Assembly: GCF_004331485.1 (NCBI RefSeq)
Contig: NZ_SJKD01000004.1
Coordinates: 310,001-374,000 of the forward strand
Direction of reading: 5' to 3'
Length of the DNA: 64,000 bases
DNA from: Kribbella capetownensis
GTDB lineage: Bacteria > Actinomycetota > Actinomycetes > Propionibacteriales > Kribbellaceae
Part shown: positions 49,982-58,431 of the stretch, piece after piece
Position numbering within the stretch: the first letter of the stretch is position 1
How the letters are laid out: each line of letters starts with the position of its first letter
Notes under the pieces: generated by a model
Told to the model about the DNA's origin: nothing
Database searches by the model: none
What the model saw: only the letters and a program-made list of their open reading frames with translations
Translations under genes and position numbers: made by a program

Positions 49982-51631
49982 TCACGCGTCGGCGGGTGCG
50001 CGGCCGGCGGGGCCACCACGCACGTAGCGGGCGGCGAACGCGGTCCGCTCGTCGTCGCTCATCTCGTTCAGCAACACGTTCGGGCTTGCCAGCGGCGGGC
50101 ACTTGCGCAGGTGATCGAGCGTCCACATCTTGTCCGGGTTCAGGTCGAGGTGCGGCTGCGCGACCATGGTCTTGCCGTCGTCCCTGACGAAGCCCATGTC
50201 GGAGACCACGTCGGCCCAGTTCCAGCCGTGGTACAGCGTCTCCCACTCGCGGTGGCCGATCAGCTTGCCCATGTTCGGCGTCTGCCGGCCCTGGTACGTC
50301 GGCCGGAAGGCGACCTCATCGGTCCAGCGGCACATGTCGTGGCAGTAGGTCCGCCACTGGCCGTCGACCTTGGCCATCACCATGTCCTCGCGGACCAGGC
50401 ACGGGACCATGCAGGTCCAGCACCGGTGCGGGTACTCGTAGTCGACGTCCTCGAAGACGATCGGCTTGTGCCCGTTCGGCATCGACAGGCGGTTGTAGTT
50501 CTCCCACCAGGCGCCGTACTTGTCGTACCAGCCGGGGTACTTGTACTCGAACCACTCGAAGTCCTTGTCGGTCATCGGGTCGATCCGCCAGTAGTTGGCC
50601 AGCCAGCCGGTGGCGAAGAACTGCGCCACCTCGTGCACGTAGCCCTTGTTCCAGATCTGGTTCCAGGACTCCTCGATCAGGTCGTGCGGGATCTCGAGGC
50701 CGTACTTCTCCAGCGGCACCAGGTAGCTGCGGTAGTAGTCGTCGTAGATCCAGCGCCGCCACATCTCCGCGTAGCTCTCGCGGTCCTTGCGGCGGTCCTT
50801 GGTGCCGTACTCGATGAAGGTGCCGATCGCGGCGTCGACGACACGGTGGTTGTTCCACCACGCGTAGCGCAGGTCGCGGGCGAGCAGCTGGTGGTTGCCT
50901 TCGTCGGCGAGTGCCATCAGCAGCGTCGCGTAACCGTTGCTGATGTGCCGGGACTCGTCGGACTGGACCGAGTGGAACACGGTCGGCAGCAGGTAGTCGC
51001 CGTTCGCGGCCGCCTCGGCCGGCATGGCGACGAACAGCGTGTTGGTGAATGCCGTCTCCGCCACGATGGTCAGGTAGATACTGGCCGCCGTGATGGCATC
51101 ACCGGTGATGAACCCCTCGGCGAACTGACGGCCGATGGTGCCGCAGTAGTCGCTCTGGAAGTTCCGCAGGCTGGAGTTGAAGCCGGCGGGGTCGATGTAG
51201 TTGTTCATGTACAGGCGCTTGAGGTTCTGCTGGATCGTCGAGTGCCGTACCTCGTCGATCATCTGGATCGCCTGGCCGTTGTGCAGTTCCGGGTTCGGCA
51301 CCGTCCGGAACAGCAGCGGCATCGCCCGGGCGGCCGAGATCTCCGGCAGCGGGATGATGCTCAGGAACAGCTTCTGCCATTCCAGCCAGCGTTCCTGCAC
51401 CTGGCGGAACATGTTTCCGCGGATGGCTCCGTCGGAGGCGCCGTACACGCGGTGGTCCTTCTCCTCCTGCATCGGGAAGTACGACCGCAGGACCTGCTTG
51501 AGGGGGTCCTTCTTCTGCGCCTTCTGGAACGTGTAGTCGGTCCCGTAGTGCGAGACCGGCTCGTGATACGCAGGTTCCCAGGACAATTCCTGGATCTTCT
51601 GGTGGGCCTTCGCCACACTTTGGCGACTCAT
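49982..51631 (-). CDS. prmA: Di-iron monooxygenase hydroxylase large subunit, operon 2
   Basis: This 549-residue PrmA/MimA homologue is very similar to the operon 1 subunit over its whole length. Glu97, Glu127, His130, Glu192, Glu226 and His229 form the di-iron site at identical positions (IDEVRHST, SDESRHISNGY). ATG 51631 follows GAGGAG. Differences cluster at the surface and near 105-115 (MPLLFRTVPN versus MPMAIDAVPN), next to the metal-helix region, and could alter substrate range. Confidence 0.92.
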   Translation of the reverse strand: MSRQSVAKAHQKIQELSWEPAYHEPVSHYGTDYTFQKAQKKDPLKQVLRSYFPMQEEKDHRVYGASDGAIRGNMFRQVQERWLEWQKLFLSIIPLPEISAARAMPLLFRTVPNPELHNGQAIQMIDEVRHSTIQQNLKRLYMNNYIDPAGFNSSLRNFQSDYCGTIGRQFAEGFITGDAITAASIYLTIVAETAFTNTLFVAMPAEAAANGDYLLPTVFHSVQSDESRHISNGYATLLMALADEGNHQLLARDLRYAWWNNHRVVDAAIGTFIEYGTKDRRKDRESYAEMWRRWIYDDYYRSYLVPLEKYGLEIPHDLIEESWNQIWNKGYVHEVAQFFATGWLANYWRIDPMTDKDFEWFEYKYPGWYDKYGAWWENYNRLSMPNGHKPIVFEDVDYEYPHRCWTCMVPCLVREDMVMAKVDGQWRTYCHDMCRWTDEVAFRPTYQGRQTPNMGKLIGHREWETLYHGWNWADVVSDMGFVRDDGKTMVAQPHLDLNPDKMWTLDHLRKCPPLASPNVLLNEMSDDERTAFAARYVRGGPAGRAPADA

Positions 51632-51694
51632 GGCACTCCTCACACTCGTGGCCGACTGCACTTGCAGTACATCGCCGCTGTGACCGCCGTGGAG

Positions 51695-51709
51695 GTCTCA
51701 AATTGAGAT
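51695..51709. promoter_or_regulatory. GTCTCA-N3-TGAGAT operator upstream of prmA2
   Basis: GTCTCA-AAT-TGAGAT differs in only the last base from a perfect dyad. Its centre is 71 bp upstream of prmA2. Confidence 0.72.
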
Positions 51710-51726
51710 GACGGACGGTCACCGGC

Positions 51727-51972
51727 TCAGGGGTTGCCGAACATCGCCTGTCTGAGCTCCGCCAGCCGCGCATCCTTGGCCAGCGCGATCTGCTCGTCAC
51801 CCTGCGGGTCGGGCTGAATCCCGAACGCCTGCAGGAGAGCGGCGGCCGGCTCACCCGGGTTCCCGGTCGTACCGAGGACCGGATGGAGCCCGGCGTCGGC
51901 CAGGTGCTCGAAGACGACGTTCACGACAGTCCACGGGTTGTAGGTCTCGCGGCTCGGGACAGCGCTGTCCAT
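51727..51972 (-). CDS. Small conserved-looking protein preceding prmA2
   Basis: This 81-residue soluble protein (MDSAVPSRETYNPWTVVNVV ... LAELRQAMFGNP) has no recognised family. It lies between two GTCTCA-type dyads, upstream of prmA2 and downstream of the divergent promoter of the activator, so it is probably induced with the operon. An AGGAGG-like sequence precedes ATG 51972. Operon 1 has no counterpart. It may be a leader or accessory factor; no function is assigned. Confidence 0.6.
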   Translation of the reverse strand: MDSAVPSRETYNPWTVVNVVFEHLADAGLHPVLGTTGNPGEPAAALLQAFGIQPDPQGDEQIALAKDARLAELRQAMFGNP

Positions 51973-52024
51973 CGCAACCTCCTGATCGCTGCTTCGATCA
52001 CAATCCCGCCGGGCTCCGATGGGT

Positions 52025-52039
52025 GTCTCAATCTGAGAC
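52025..52039. promoter_or_regulatory. GTCTCA-N3-TGAGAC operator, divergent promoter of operon 2
   Basis: GTCTCA-ATC-TGAGAC is a perfect dyad, 60 bp (from its centre) upstream of the 81-residue gene and 103 bp upstream of the activator gene. It could serve both directions. Confidence 0.75.
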
Positions 52040-52134
52040 GCCGACGGCGCCGGACTGCATTAGGCTCGACATGCGAGCGACCGGTGGGGCGGTGGCACTT
52101 CCGCACCCGTCCCCGCCGGGCGTCAGGAGGCCCC

Positions 52135-53940
52135 GTGGAAGAACTCGTGCTCCCGACGGAAGACGACAGCGGGCGGGCCGCAAAGGCACGGCTGAACTTC
52201 CTCACGCTCGACCCGGTCGGGCCGAAGGACGTCCGGCCGTCGATCCTTGCCTCCTGGGTCAGGTCGCGGCGGTGGAATCTGCCGGCCGACCGGATCTCGC
52301 TGCCCTACGTCGCGGATCCCGACCTCGAACTTCCGTTGTCCAGGAGCGCGAGACCAGTCCTGCAGCAGTTGCACGAACACCTTGCCGGTCAACCGATCAG
52401 CGTCATCCTGACCGACCGGACCGGCCTGGTGCTGCAGCGTCTGACCGCCGACACCGAGCTGGCCCGGCACCTGGACAAGGTCCATCTGGCGCCCGGCTTC
52501 AGCTATGCCGAGGAGTTCGCCGGGACGAACGGGATCGGGACCGCCCTCGAAGGCGGCGGACCGATGCATGTCTTCGGGCACGAGCACTACGCCGAGGACC
52601 TCGAGGACCTGGCGTGCGCCGGCGTACCGATCAAGCATCCGGTCACCGGCAAGACGGTCGGCGCGATCGACTTGACCTGCTGGCGCAAGGACGCCGGGAC
52701 CTTGCTGATCGCGCTCGCCAAGACGACGGCCGACAACATCAGAGCGGCGATGCTGACCGACAGTTCGACGCGCGAGCTCGCGCTGCTGCAGGCGTACCGG
52801 CAGAGTGCACGCCGGCTCGGCGACATGATTCTCGCGGTCGATGACGACCTGCTGCTGATGAACGCCAAGGCCCGGCAGTGTCTCGACGCCACCGACCAGC
52901 GAGCAGTGCTCGGGTACGCCGGCGAGCTGCTGGCGCGCGGTGGCACGGAGCCGGTCGTTGTCGAGCTTCCCACTGGGGGTTGGGTCAGGATCAGCTGCCG
53001 CCCGATCGCAGTCGGCGCGCGGGATGAGGCCGGCATCATCCAGGTCAGCCCGCACAACTCGGGCACGGAGAGCCGGATGCCGACCGCCACGCATCGTCCC
53101 CCGCCGCGGCCGGTCCTTCCAGGCCTGGTCGGCCGCAGTGCGCCGTGGTTGGGCAGCAGCCGTGAGGTCGACAACGCGTGCCGCGCCGGGCAATGGGTTG
53201 TACTGACCGGCGAGCGTGGCGTCGGCAAGGTCGCACTCGCCCGCGCCGCGCACCACCAGAACAACCCGGCCGGTCTGTTCCACATCGTCGACGCCGTCGG
53301 CTCGAACGGCGGATTCGGCGCGGAGCTGGAGGCCGAGCTGGCCGACGACATGGTTCAGGCGCTGGTGATCCGGCACGCCGACCGCCTCGGCCCGCGCGAT
53401 GTCGAGGCGACGATCGAGGCTCTGTACGACGTACTCGAGCGCCGGCCGTCCGAGCCGCCGTGGATCGCGCTCACGATGACGTCCGACGGCACAGACCTGC
53501 CCGATCTGGGGGAGTTGCTGGCGCTGTTCCCGCTGACCGTCGAGGTGCCACCGTTGCGGCACCACATCGAGGATGTCCGCGAACTCGTCCCGTACGTCCT
53601 CAACCAGGTGAGCCACGGCGACCTGACCTGCTCACCGGAGGCGATGCACCAGCTGATGCGCTCCTCGTGGCCCGGCAACACCGGGGAGCTGTGCCAGGTC
53701 CTGAAGCAGGTCGTCCTACGACGCCGGCGTACCGGCGTGATCATGCCGGCCGACCTCCCGGCCCGCGTCCAAGCCATCAGCCGCCGCAGCCTCAGCCAAC
53801 TCGAGGCCCTCGAACGTGACGCCATCATCCGCAGCCTCGTAGCCAACGACGGCCACAAAGGCCGAGCCGCCAAGTCCCTCGGCATGTCCCGAGCCACCAT
53901 CTACCGAAAAATCCACGACTACGGCATCCAACCGCCGTAA
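52135..53940 (+). CDS. AcoR/MimR-like activator of monooxygenase operon 2
   Basis: This 601-residue protein (GTG start after AGGAGG) has an N-terminal GAF-type sensor (GFSYAEEFAGTNGIGTALEG), an AAA-like core with Walker A TGERGVGKVALARAAHH and a C-terminal Fis HTH (ERDAIIRSLVANDGHKGRAA, SLGMSRATIYRKIHDYGI). As in the operon 1 activator, the segment after Walker A is short and no GAFTGA is present. The HTH cores of the two activators are nearly identical (LGMSRATIYRKI-DYGI), which fits recognition of the same dyad. Confidence 0.87.
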   Translation: MEELVLPTEDDSGRAAKARLNFLTLDPVGPKDVRPSILASWVRSRRWNLPADRISLPYVADPDLELPLSRSARPVLQQLHEHLAGQPISVILTDRTGLVLQRLTADTELARHLDKVHLAPGFSYAEEFAGTNGIGTALEGGGPMHVFGHEHYAEDLEDLACAGVPIKHPVTGKTVGAIDLTCWRKDAGTLLIALAKTTADNIRAAMLTDSSTRELALLQAYRQSARRLGDMILAVDDDLLLMNAKARQCLDATDQRAVLGYAGELLARGGTEPVVVELPTGGWVRISCRPIAVGARDEAGIIQVSPHNSGTESRMPTATHRPPPRPVLPGLVGRSAPWLGSSREVDNACRAGQWVVLTGERGVGKVALARAAHHQNNPAGLFHIVDAVGSNGGFGAELEAELADDMVQALVIRHADRLGPRDVEATIEALYDVLERRPSEPPWIALTMTSDGTDLPDLGELLALFPLTVEVPPLRHHIEDVRELVPYVLNQVSHGDLTCSPEAMHQLMRSSWPGNTGELCQVLKQVVLRRRRTGVIMPADLPARVQAISRRSLSQLEALERDAIIRSLVANDGHKGRAAKSLGMSRATIYRKIHDYGIQPP

Positions 53941-53943
53941 GGC

Positions 53944-55161
53944 TCACCGCCTGGTGATGATCCGTTCCACCGTGTCGCTTTCGGCCAGACCGGGCCGCAG
54001 CCGCACGCCGTGGCCGGGCGCGTCGGAGATGGTGATTCGGCCGTCGGCGATCTCGGGGAGGCCTTCGACCAGGTCGGTGTACCAGGTGCGGAGGAAGGCT
54101 CGGACTGTTTCCTGGATGAGGCCGTTGGGGGAGGCGAGGGTCAGGTGGGTGCAGGCGGCCAGGGAGGCGGGGCCGGTGCAGTCGTGAGGGGCTATGGGGA
54201 TGCCGTAGGTGTCGGCGAGTGAGGCGACCTTGCGGGCTTCGGTGAGGCCGCCGGTCCATTGGACGTCGAGGGTGGCTACGTCGATCGCGCCGGACTGCAC
54301 GAGAGTGGCGAACCCGCGCCGTCCGACCGCCGTCTCGCCACAGGCGATCGGTACGTCGACGGAGGACGCCAGCACCTGGAGGGCGTCGACCGCGTCGGAG
54401 CGCATCGGATCCTCGACCCAGTACGGGCGGTACGGCGTGAGGGCCTCCATGATCGTGGTCGCGGCGCGGCGGCTCCACAGGCCGTGCAACTCGACCATCA
54501 GGTTCATGTCCATCCCGACCTCGGACCGGATGGCCTCGATGACCGCAAGACCTCGCTGCAGGTCGTCAGGGCCGATGGTCAGCCCACCGGTCGCCTCCGC
54601 GGCCTGGTCGAACGGCCAGACCTTGAGACCACCGATGCCCTCGTCGAACAGTTCCCGCGCGAGAGCCGCGGGCCTGGTCATGAACGCCTCGAGATCCTCG
54701 TACGGACGTTGCTCGTCAGCCGCATCCGGGATACCCCAGTTGTCCGACCGCTGCCGCGTGCTCGAGCCGATGTACCCAGGCCCGGCGCAGGTGTTGTAGA
54801 TCGGCACCGACGTCCGCACCGGCCCGCCGAGGAGTGCGGCCAGCGGCAGACCGGCGTACTGCCCGAGCAGATCCCACAACGCGAGGTCGACGGCAGCGTT
54901 GCCGCGCACCTCCGCGCCGGCACCCTGGAAACCGAGGTACGGCGTGAGCGCCAGCGCCATCGCTTCCGGGGTGGGGTCCTCGGCCTGCAGCACCACCTCG
55001 GCGGCGGACTCGTGGATGTACGCCTCCACGGCCCGGGCGCCGAAGAACGACTCCCCGAGCCCGATCCGCCCGTCGTCGGTGTGCAGGCGCAGGAACATCA
55101 GATTCGGCTGGATCCGGGGTCGGATCGTCTCCACGGCGGTGATTCTCACAGCGGCTCGCAC
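53944..55161 (-). CDS. Enolase-superfamily sugar-acid dehydratase-like protein
   Basis: This 405-residue mandelate racemase/muconate lactonizing subgroup protein has metal ligands Glu in LMVELHGLWS, Glu in YWVEDPM and Glu in CGETAVG, and the general acid-base His in IAPHDCTGPAS. The His plus ELHG signature fits galactonate/gluconate-type dehydratases rather than CatB. The start is GTG 55161 or GTG 55149. Its stop lies 3 bp from the convergent activator stop. The sugar-acid substrate is unknown. Confidence 0.82.
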   Translation of the reverse strand: MRAAVRITAVETIRPRIQPNLMFLRLHTDDGRIGLGESFFGARAVEAYIHESAAEVVLQAEDPTPEAMALALTPYLGFQGAGAEVRGNAAVDLALWDLLGQYAGLPLAALLGGPVRTSVPIYNTCAGPGYIGSSTRQRSDNWGIPDAADEQRPYEDLEAFMTRPAALARELFDEGIGGLKVWPFDQAAEATGGLTIGPDDLQRGLAVIEAIRSEVGMDMNLMVELHGLWSRRAATTIMEALTPYRPYWVEDPMRSDAVDALQVLASSVDVPIACGETAVGRRGFATLVQSGAIDVATLDVQWTGGLTEARKVASLADTYGIPIAPHDCTGPASLAACTHLTLASPNGLIQETVRAFLRTWYTDLVEGLPEIADGRITISDAPGHGVRLRPGLAESDTVERIITRR

Positions 55162-55230
55162 CTGCCTCAGGCTTCGGGGATTGTCCGGACCATCCTGGCG
55201 GCGGTCCGGAATGAACGTGGCGCGACGGGT

Positions 55231-55244
55231 GTTGACACGTCAAC
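55231..55244. promoter_or_regulatory. Palindrome upstream of the LLM oxidoreductase gene
   Basis: GTTGAC-AC-GTCAAC is a perfect 14-bp dyad, directly followed by a -10-like TAGAAT at 55246-55251. It lies in the 129-bp divergent gap between the dehydratase-like and luciferase-like genes. Confidence 0.5.
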
Positions 55245-55290
55245 CTAGAATTGTTCAGGCTGACGTGGACAGCAGATGGGAAGTGGACGG

Positions 55291-56322
55291 ATGAGCGACC
55301 TCTTGTTCGGGCTCGACACCTTCGGGGACATCCCGGAGGGTGACAACGGCGAGCTCGTGCCGGCCGCGGCGGCGATCCGGCAGGTGGTCGAGGAGGCCGT
55401 GCTGGCCGACCAGCTCGGCGTTGATGCGATCGCGCTGGGGGAGCACCACCGGCCGGAGTACTCGATCTCGACACCGGAGACGGTGCTGGCCGGGATCGCG
55501 TCGAAGACCGAGCGGATCAAGCTCGGATCCGGCGTGACCGTGCTGAGCTCGGACGACCCGGTCCGGGTGTTCCAGCGGTTCTCGACCGTGGACGCGCTGT
55601 CGAACGGACGCGCCGAGGTGATCCTGGGCCGCGGTTCGTTCACCGAGTCCTTCCCGCTGTTCGGTTACGACCTGAAGGACTACGACGTTCTGTTCGAGGA
55701 GAAGCTGCAGCTGTTCGTGCGGCTGCTCGACGAGAAGCCGGTCAGCTGGGAAGGCACCACCCGGGCCGCGCTGGACAACGCCGAGGTCTACCCGAAGACC
55801 GAGTCCGGCCACTTGAACACGTGGGTCGGCGTCGGTGGATCGCCGCAGTCCGTTGTGCGTACGGCGTACTACGGCCTGCCGCTGATGCTCGCGATCATCG
55901 GTGGAGCCCCGGACCGGTTCGCGCCGTACCTCGATCTCTACAAGAAGGCGGCCGAGCAGTTCGGCACCGTCGCGCACCCGGTCGGGATGCACTCGCCGGG
56001 CTTCGTCGCCGACACCGACGAGGAAGCCAAGGAAGTGTTCTACCCGCGGTACAAGGTCATGCGCGACCGCATCGGCGCACTGCGTGGCTGGCCGCCGATC
56101 AAGCGTGAGGAGTTCGACGCCGAGGTCGCCACCGGCTCGATGTACGTCGGGTCGCCGGAGACTGTCGCTCGCCGGATCGCCGGTGCGGTCCAGAAGCTGG
56201 CCGTCGGCCGGTTCGACCTGATCTACAGCGCCGGACCGGTGCCGGCCAGCGCCCGGATGAAGGCGGTCGAGCTGTACGGCACCAAGGTCATTCCGATGGT
56301 CCGCGACATCCTGGCGGGCTGA
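55291..56322 (+). CDS. LLM-class (luciferase-like) flavin oxidoreductase
   Basis: This 343-residue bacterial-luciferase-like TIM barrel has LGVDAIALGEHHRPEY, SGVTVLSSDDPVRVFQRFST, GRAEVILGRGSFTESFPLFG and a C-terminal GSPETVARRIAGAV. It uses FMN or F420; motifs do not decide which. ATG 55291 gives MSDLLFGLDTFGD. It lies 4 bp upstream of an F420/NADP-type oxidoreductase gene, which might supply the reduced cofactor. Confidence 0.87.
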   Translation: MSDLLFGLDTFGDIPEGDNGELVPAAAAIRQVVEEAVLADQLGVDAIALGEHHRPEYSISTPETVLAGIASKTERIKLGSGVTVLSSDDPVRVFQRFSTVDALSNGRAEVILGRGSFTESFPLFGYDLKDYDVLFEEKLQLFVRLLDEKPVSWEGTTRAALDNAEVYPKTESGHLNTWVGVGGSPQSVVRTAYYGLPLMLAIIGGAPDRFAPYLDLYKKAAEQFGTVAHPVGMHSPGFVADTDEEAKEVFYPRYKVMRDRIGALRGWPPIKREEFDAEVATGSMYVGSPETVARRIAGAVQKLAVGRFDLIYSAGPVPASARMKAVELYGTKVIPMVRDILAG

Positions 56323-56326
56323 CGTC

Positions 56327-57025
56327 ATGAACGGCAAAACCACGATCGCCATCCTCGGTGCCGGCAAGGTCGGCACCGTGCTCGCCCGGCTCGCGGTCGC
56401 GGCCGGTTACCGGGTCCTGATCGCCGGCTCGGGTGACGTCTCGAAGATCGCGCTGATCGTCGAGGTCGTCACGCCGGGCGCCGTCGCGACGACGGCGGCG
56501 GAGGCGGCGGCGCAGGCCGATGTCGTCATCCTCGCGTTGCCGCTGGGCAAGTACCGGACTATTCCGGTCGACGCGCTGCGCGGCAAGCTCGTGATCGACG
56601 CGATGAACTACTGGTGGGAGGTCGACGGCATTCGCGACGACCTGACCGATCCGCGCACGTCGTCCAGCGAGCTCGTGCAGGACTTCCTGCCTGAGTCCCG
56701 CGTGGTGAAGGCCTTCAACCACATGGGCTACCACGATCTCGACGAGGGTGCCCGCGCGCACGGATCCCCGGACCGAAGGGCGATCGCGATCGCGGGCGAA
56801 CCCGCGGACACGAGCGCGGTCGCGGAGATCGTCGACGCGCTCGGCTTCGACCCGGTGATCGCCGGCCCGCTCGCCGAAGGCATGCGACTCGAACCCGGGA
56901 CCGAGCTCTTCGGTGCGAACGTCGCGGCTGACGAGATTCACGCCATGCTCACCCGCTTTCCGGACACCCCGCGCGGCCGGGCGGTCATTCAGGCCAGGCC
57001 GGAAGACTCCCGACTCTCGGCGTGA
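56327..57025 (+). CDS. NADP/F420-dependent oxidoreductase-like protein
   Basis: This 232-residue Rossmann protein has IAILGAGKVGTVLARLAVAA at the N-terminus, DVVILALPLGKY and VVKAFNHMGYHDL, typical of the F420H2:NADP oxidoreductase/prephenate-dehydrogenase-like group. The start is ATG 56327, 4 bp after the LLM gene, so the pair is cotranscribed. It may recycle the cofactor for that enzyme (inference). Confidence 0.82.
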   Translation: MNGKTTIAILGAGKVGTVLARLAVAAGYRVLIAGSGDVSKIALIVEVVTPGAVATTAAEAAAQADVVILALPLGKYRTIPVDALRGKLVIDAMNYWWEVDGIRDDLTDPRTSSSELVQDFLPESRVVKAFNHMGYHDLDEGARAHGSPDRRAIAIAGEPADTSAVAEIVDALGFDPVIAGPLAEGMRLEPGTELFGANVAADEIHAMLTRFPDTPRGRAVIQARPEDSRLSA

Positions 57026-57121
57026 CCCACGCCTCGGTGTCGCGGTGCATACGGGTGGGTACGGGACGTATGCACGTGGCATGTCGAAGGGACGGCCCGC
57101 AGTACGTTCGAGGAGTTCGCA

Positions 57122-57556
57122 GTGAAAGCAGTGAGGTGTTCGGGGGCCGGGCATGTGAGTACACCGCGCGTGGTCCGATCTGCCAACATGCCGACGGACG
57201 TGAGTGGACCGTTCGTCTGCGGTTGGTCGGCGGTCGGAGACTGCGCGGTCGTTCGCGTCGCGGGCAGGATCGACGACGTGAGCGCGCCGACGTTCGAGAC
57301 CGAGTTACACCACGTGATCACCACCAAGCGGCCGACGCTCGTGGTCGATCTGCGCCGGGTGAGTCACATGGATCGTGCTGGTATCGAGGTGCTGAGGACC
57401 GCTGGTGAGCTGGCGATCCAGCACGACGGATGGCTCCGGATCGCCGGCGCGGCAAGCTGGTTGGCCGAGCTGTTGTCGGACCTCGGCGAGCGGATCCGTC
57501 AGTATCCGAGCCTGGCCGACGCACTCCCGTCGTACCGCCCGGCTCCGTCCACGTGA
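57122..57556 (+). CDS. STAS-domain protein lacking the phospho-serine
   Basis: This 144-residue anti-anti-sigma-like protein has CAVVRVAGRIDDVSAPTFET, PTLVVDLRRVSHMDRAGIEV and a C-terminal helix. Active SpoIIAA-type proteins have D-S-(S/T)-G at the phosphorylation loop; this one reads DRAG, so no serine is available there. It may bind a partner constitutively or be regulated otherwise. GTG 57122 is preferred (GAGGAG upstream); ATG 57188 would give a 122-residue form. Confidence 0.75.
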   Translation: MKAVRCSGAGHVSTPRVVRSANMPTDVSGPFVCGWSAVGDCAVVRVAGRIDDVSAPTFETELHHVITTKRPTLVVDLRRVSHMDRAGIEVLRTAGELAIQHDGWLRIAGAASWLAELLSDLGERIRQYPSLADALPSYRPAPST

Positions 57557-58423
57557 TCACGTCTTCTCGTGGTGCAGTGCGACCGCCGCAACGATGATCG
57601 CGACGGCCGCGATCTCGGGGAGGGTCGGGATCTGACGCAGTACGACGGCTCCGATCGCCGTCGCCGTGGCGGGCAGCAGGGCCAGCATCAGGGCGAATGT
57701 TGATCGTTTGAGCCGGGCCATCGCGAGTTGATCGCTGACATACGGGATCACCGACGAGCAGACCCCGACGCCGATCGCCGCCGCCAGCAACTTGAGGTCG
57801 CTGAACGCCGGCTTGGCCTGGGCGACCCCGACCGGCAGCGCGATCACAGTCGCGATGCCCATCGCGAGTGCCAGCCCGTCGATCCTGCGCAGTCCGTCGA
57901 CGCGCGACACCCGGTGTCCGAGTACGACGTACGCCGCGAAGAGGAGTGCGTTGAGCGCGGTGCAGAGCAGGCCGATCCAGTCCTGGGACAGTCTGATGTC
58001 GGTGAGGATGTAGACCCCGGCGACCGCGAGGACGAGCGCCAGCAGGTTCCGCAGACTCCGTACGGCGATCGCGGCCAGCACGATGACCGGTGCGAACTCG
58101 GCCGCGGCGACCGTTCCCAGCGGCACCCGGTCGATCGCCAGGTAGAAGCTGCAGTTCATCACCGCGAGAACGGCGCCCCATCCGGCCAGCAGTTTGCGGG
58201 TCGCCGGGTCCAGCGTTCGCCAGGCCCGGAGCGGGCGGCGCCAGAGCCAGAAAATCGTGCCTGCGGCCGCGATTCGCAACCACGCGACGCCGAGCGGCTC
58301 GATCCGCGCGAAGAGCAGCACGGCCAGGGCCGGCCCTAGATAGTGGAAGATCGCGCTGACGACGAAGTACGTCTGCGCAGGTACGACGTCAACGATCGCG
58401 GCGTCCTTGGTCCTTCGCACCAC
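57557..58423 (-). CDS. EamA/DMT-family exporter
   Basis: This 288-residue protein has ten predicted hydrophobic helices in two EamA halves (NCSFYLAIDRVPLGTVAAAE; SSVIPYVSDQLAMARLKRST). The family includes RhtA-type amino acid and metabolite exporters. The start is GTG 58423 or 58420; frame-open sequence further upstream includes the long hairpin and is not coding. Its stop abuts the STAS stop. Confidence 0.82.
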   Translation of the reverse strand: MVRRTKDAAIVDVVPAQTYFVVSAIFHYLGPALAVLLFARIEPLGVAWLRIAAAGTIFWLWRRPLRAWRTLDPATRKLLAGWGAVLAVMNCSFYLAIDRVPLGTVAAAEFAPVIVLAAIAVRSLRNLLALVLAVAGVYILTDIRLSQDWIGLLCTALNALLFAAYVVLGHRVSRVDGLRRIDGLALAMGIATVIALPVGVAQAKPAFSDLKLLAAAIGVGVCSSVIPYVSDQLAMARLKRSTFALMLALLPATATAIGAVVLRQIPTLPEIAAVAIIVAAVALHHEKT

Positions 58424-58431
58424 CCAACCGT

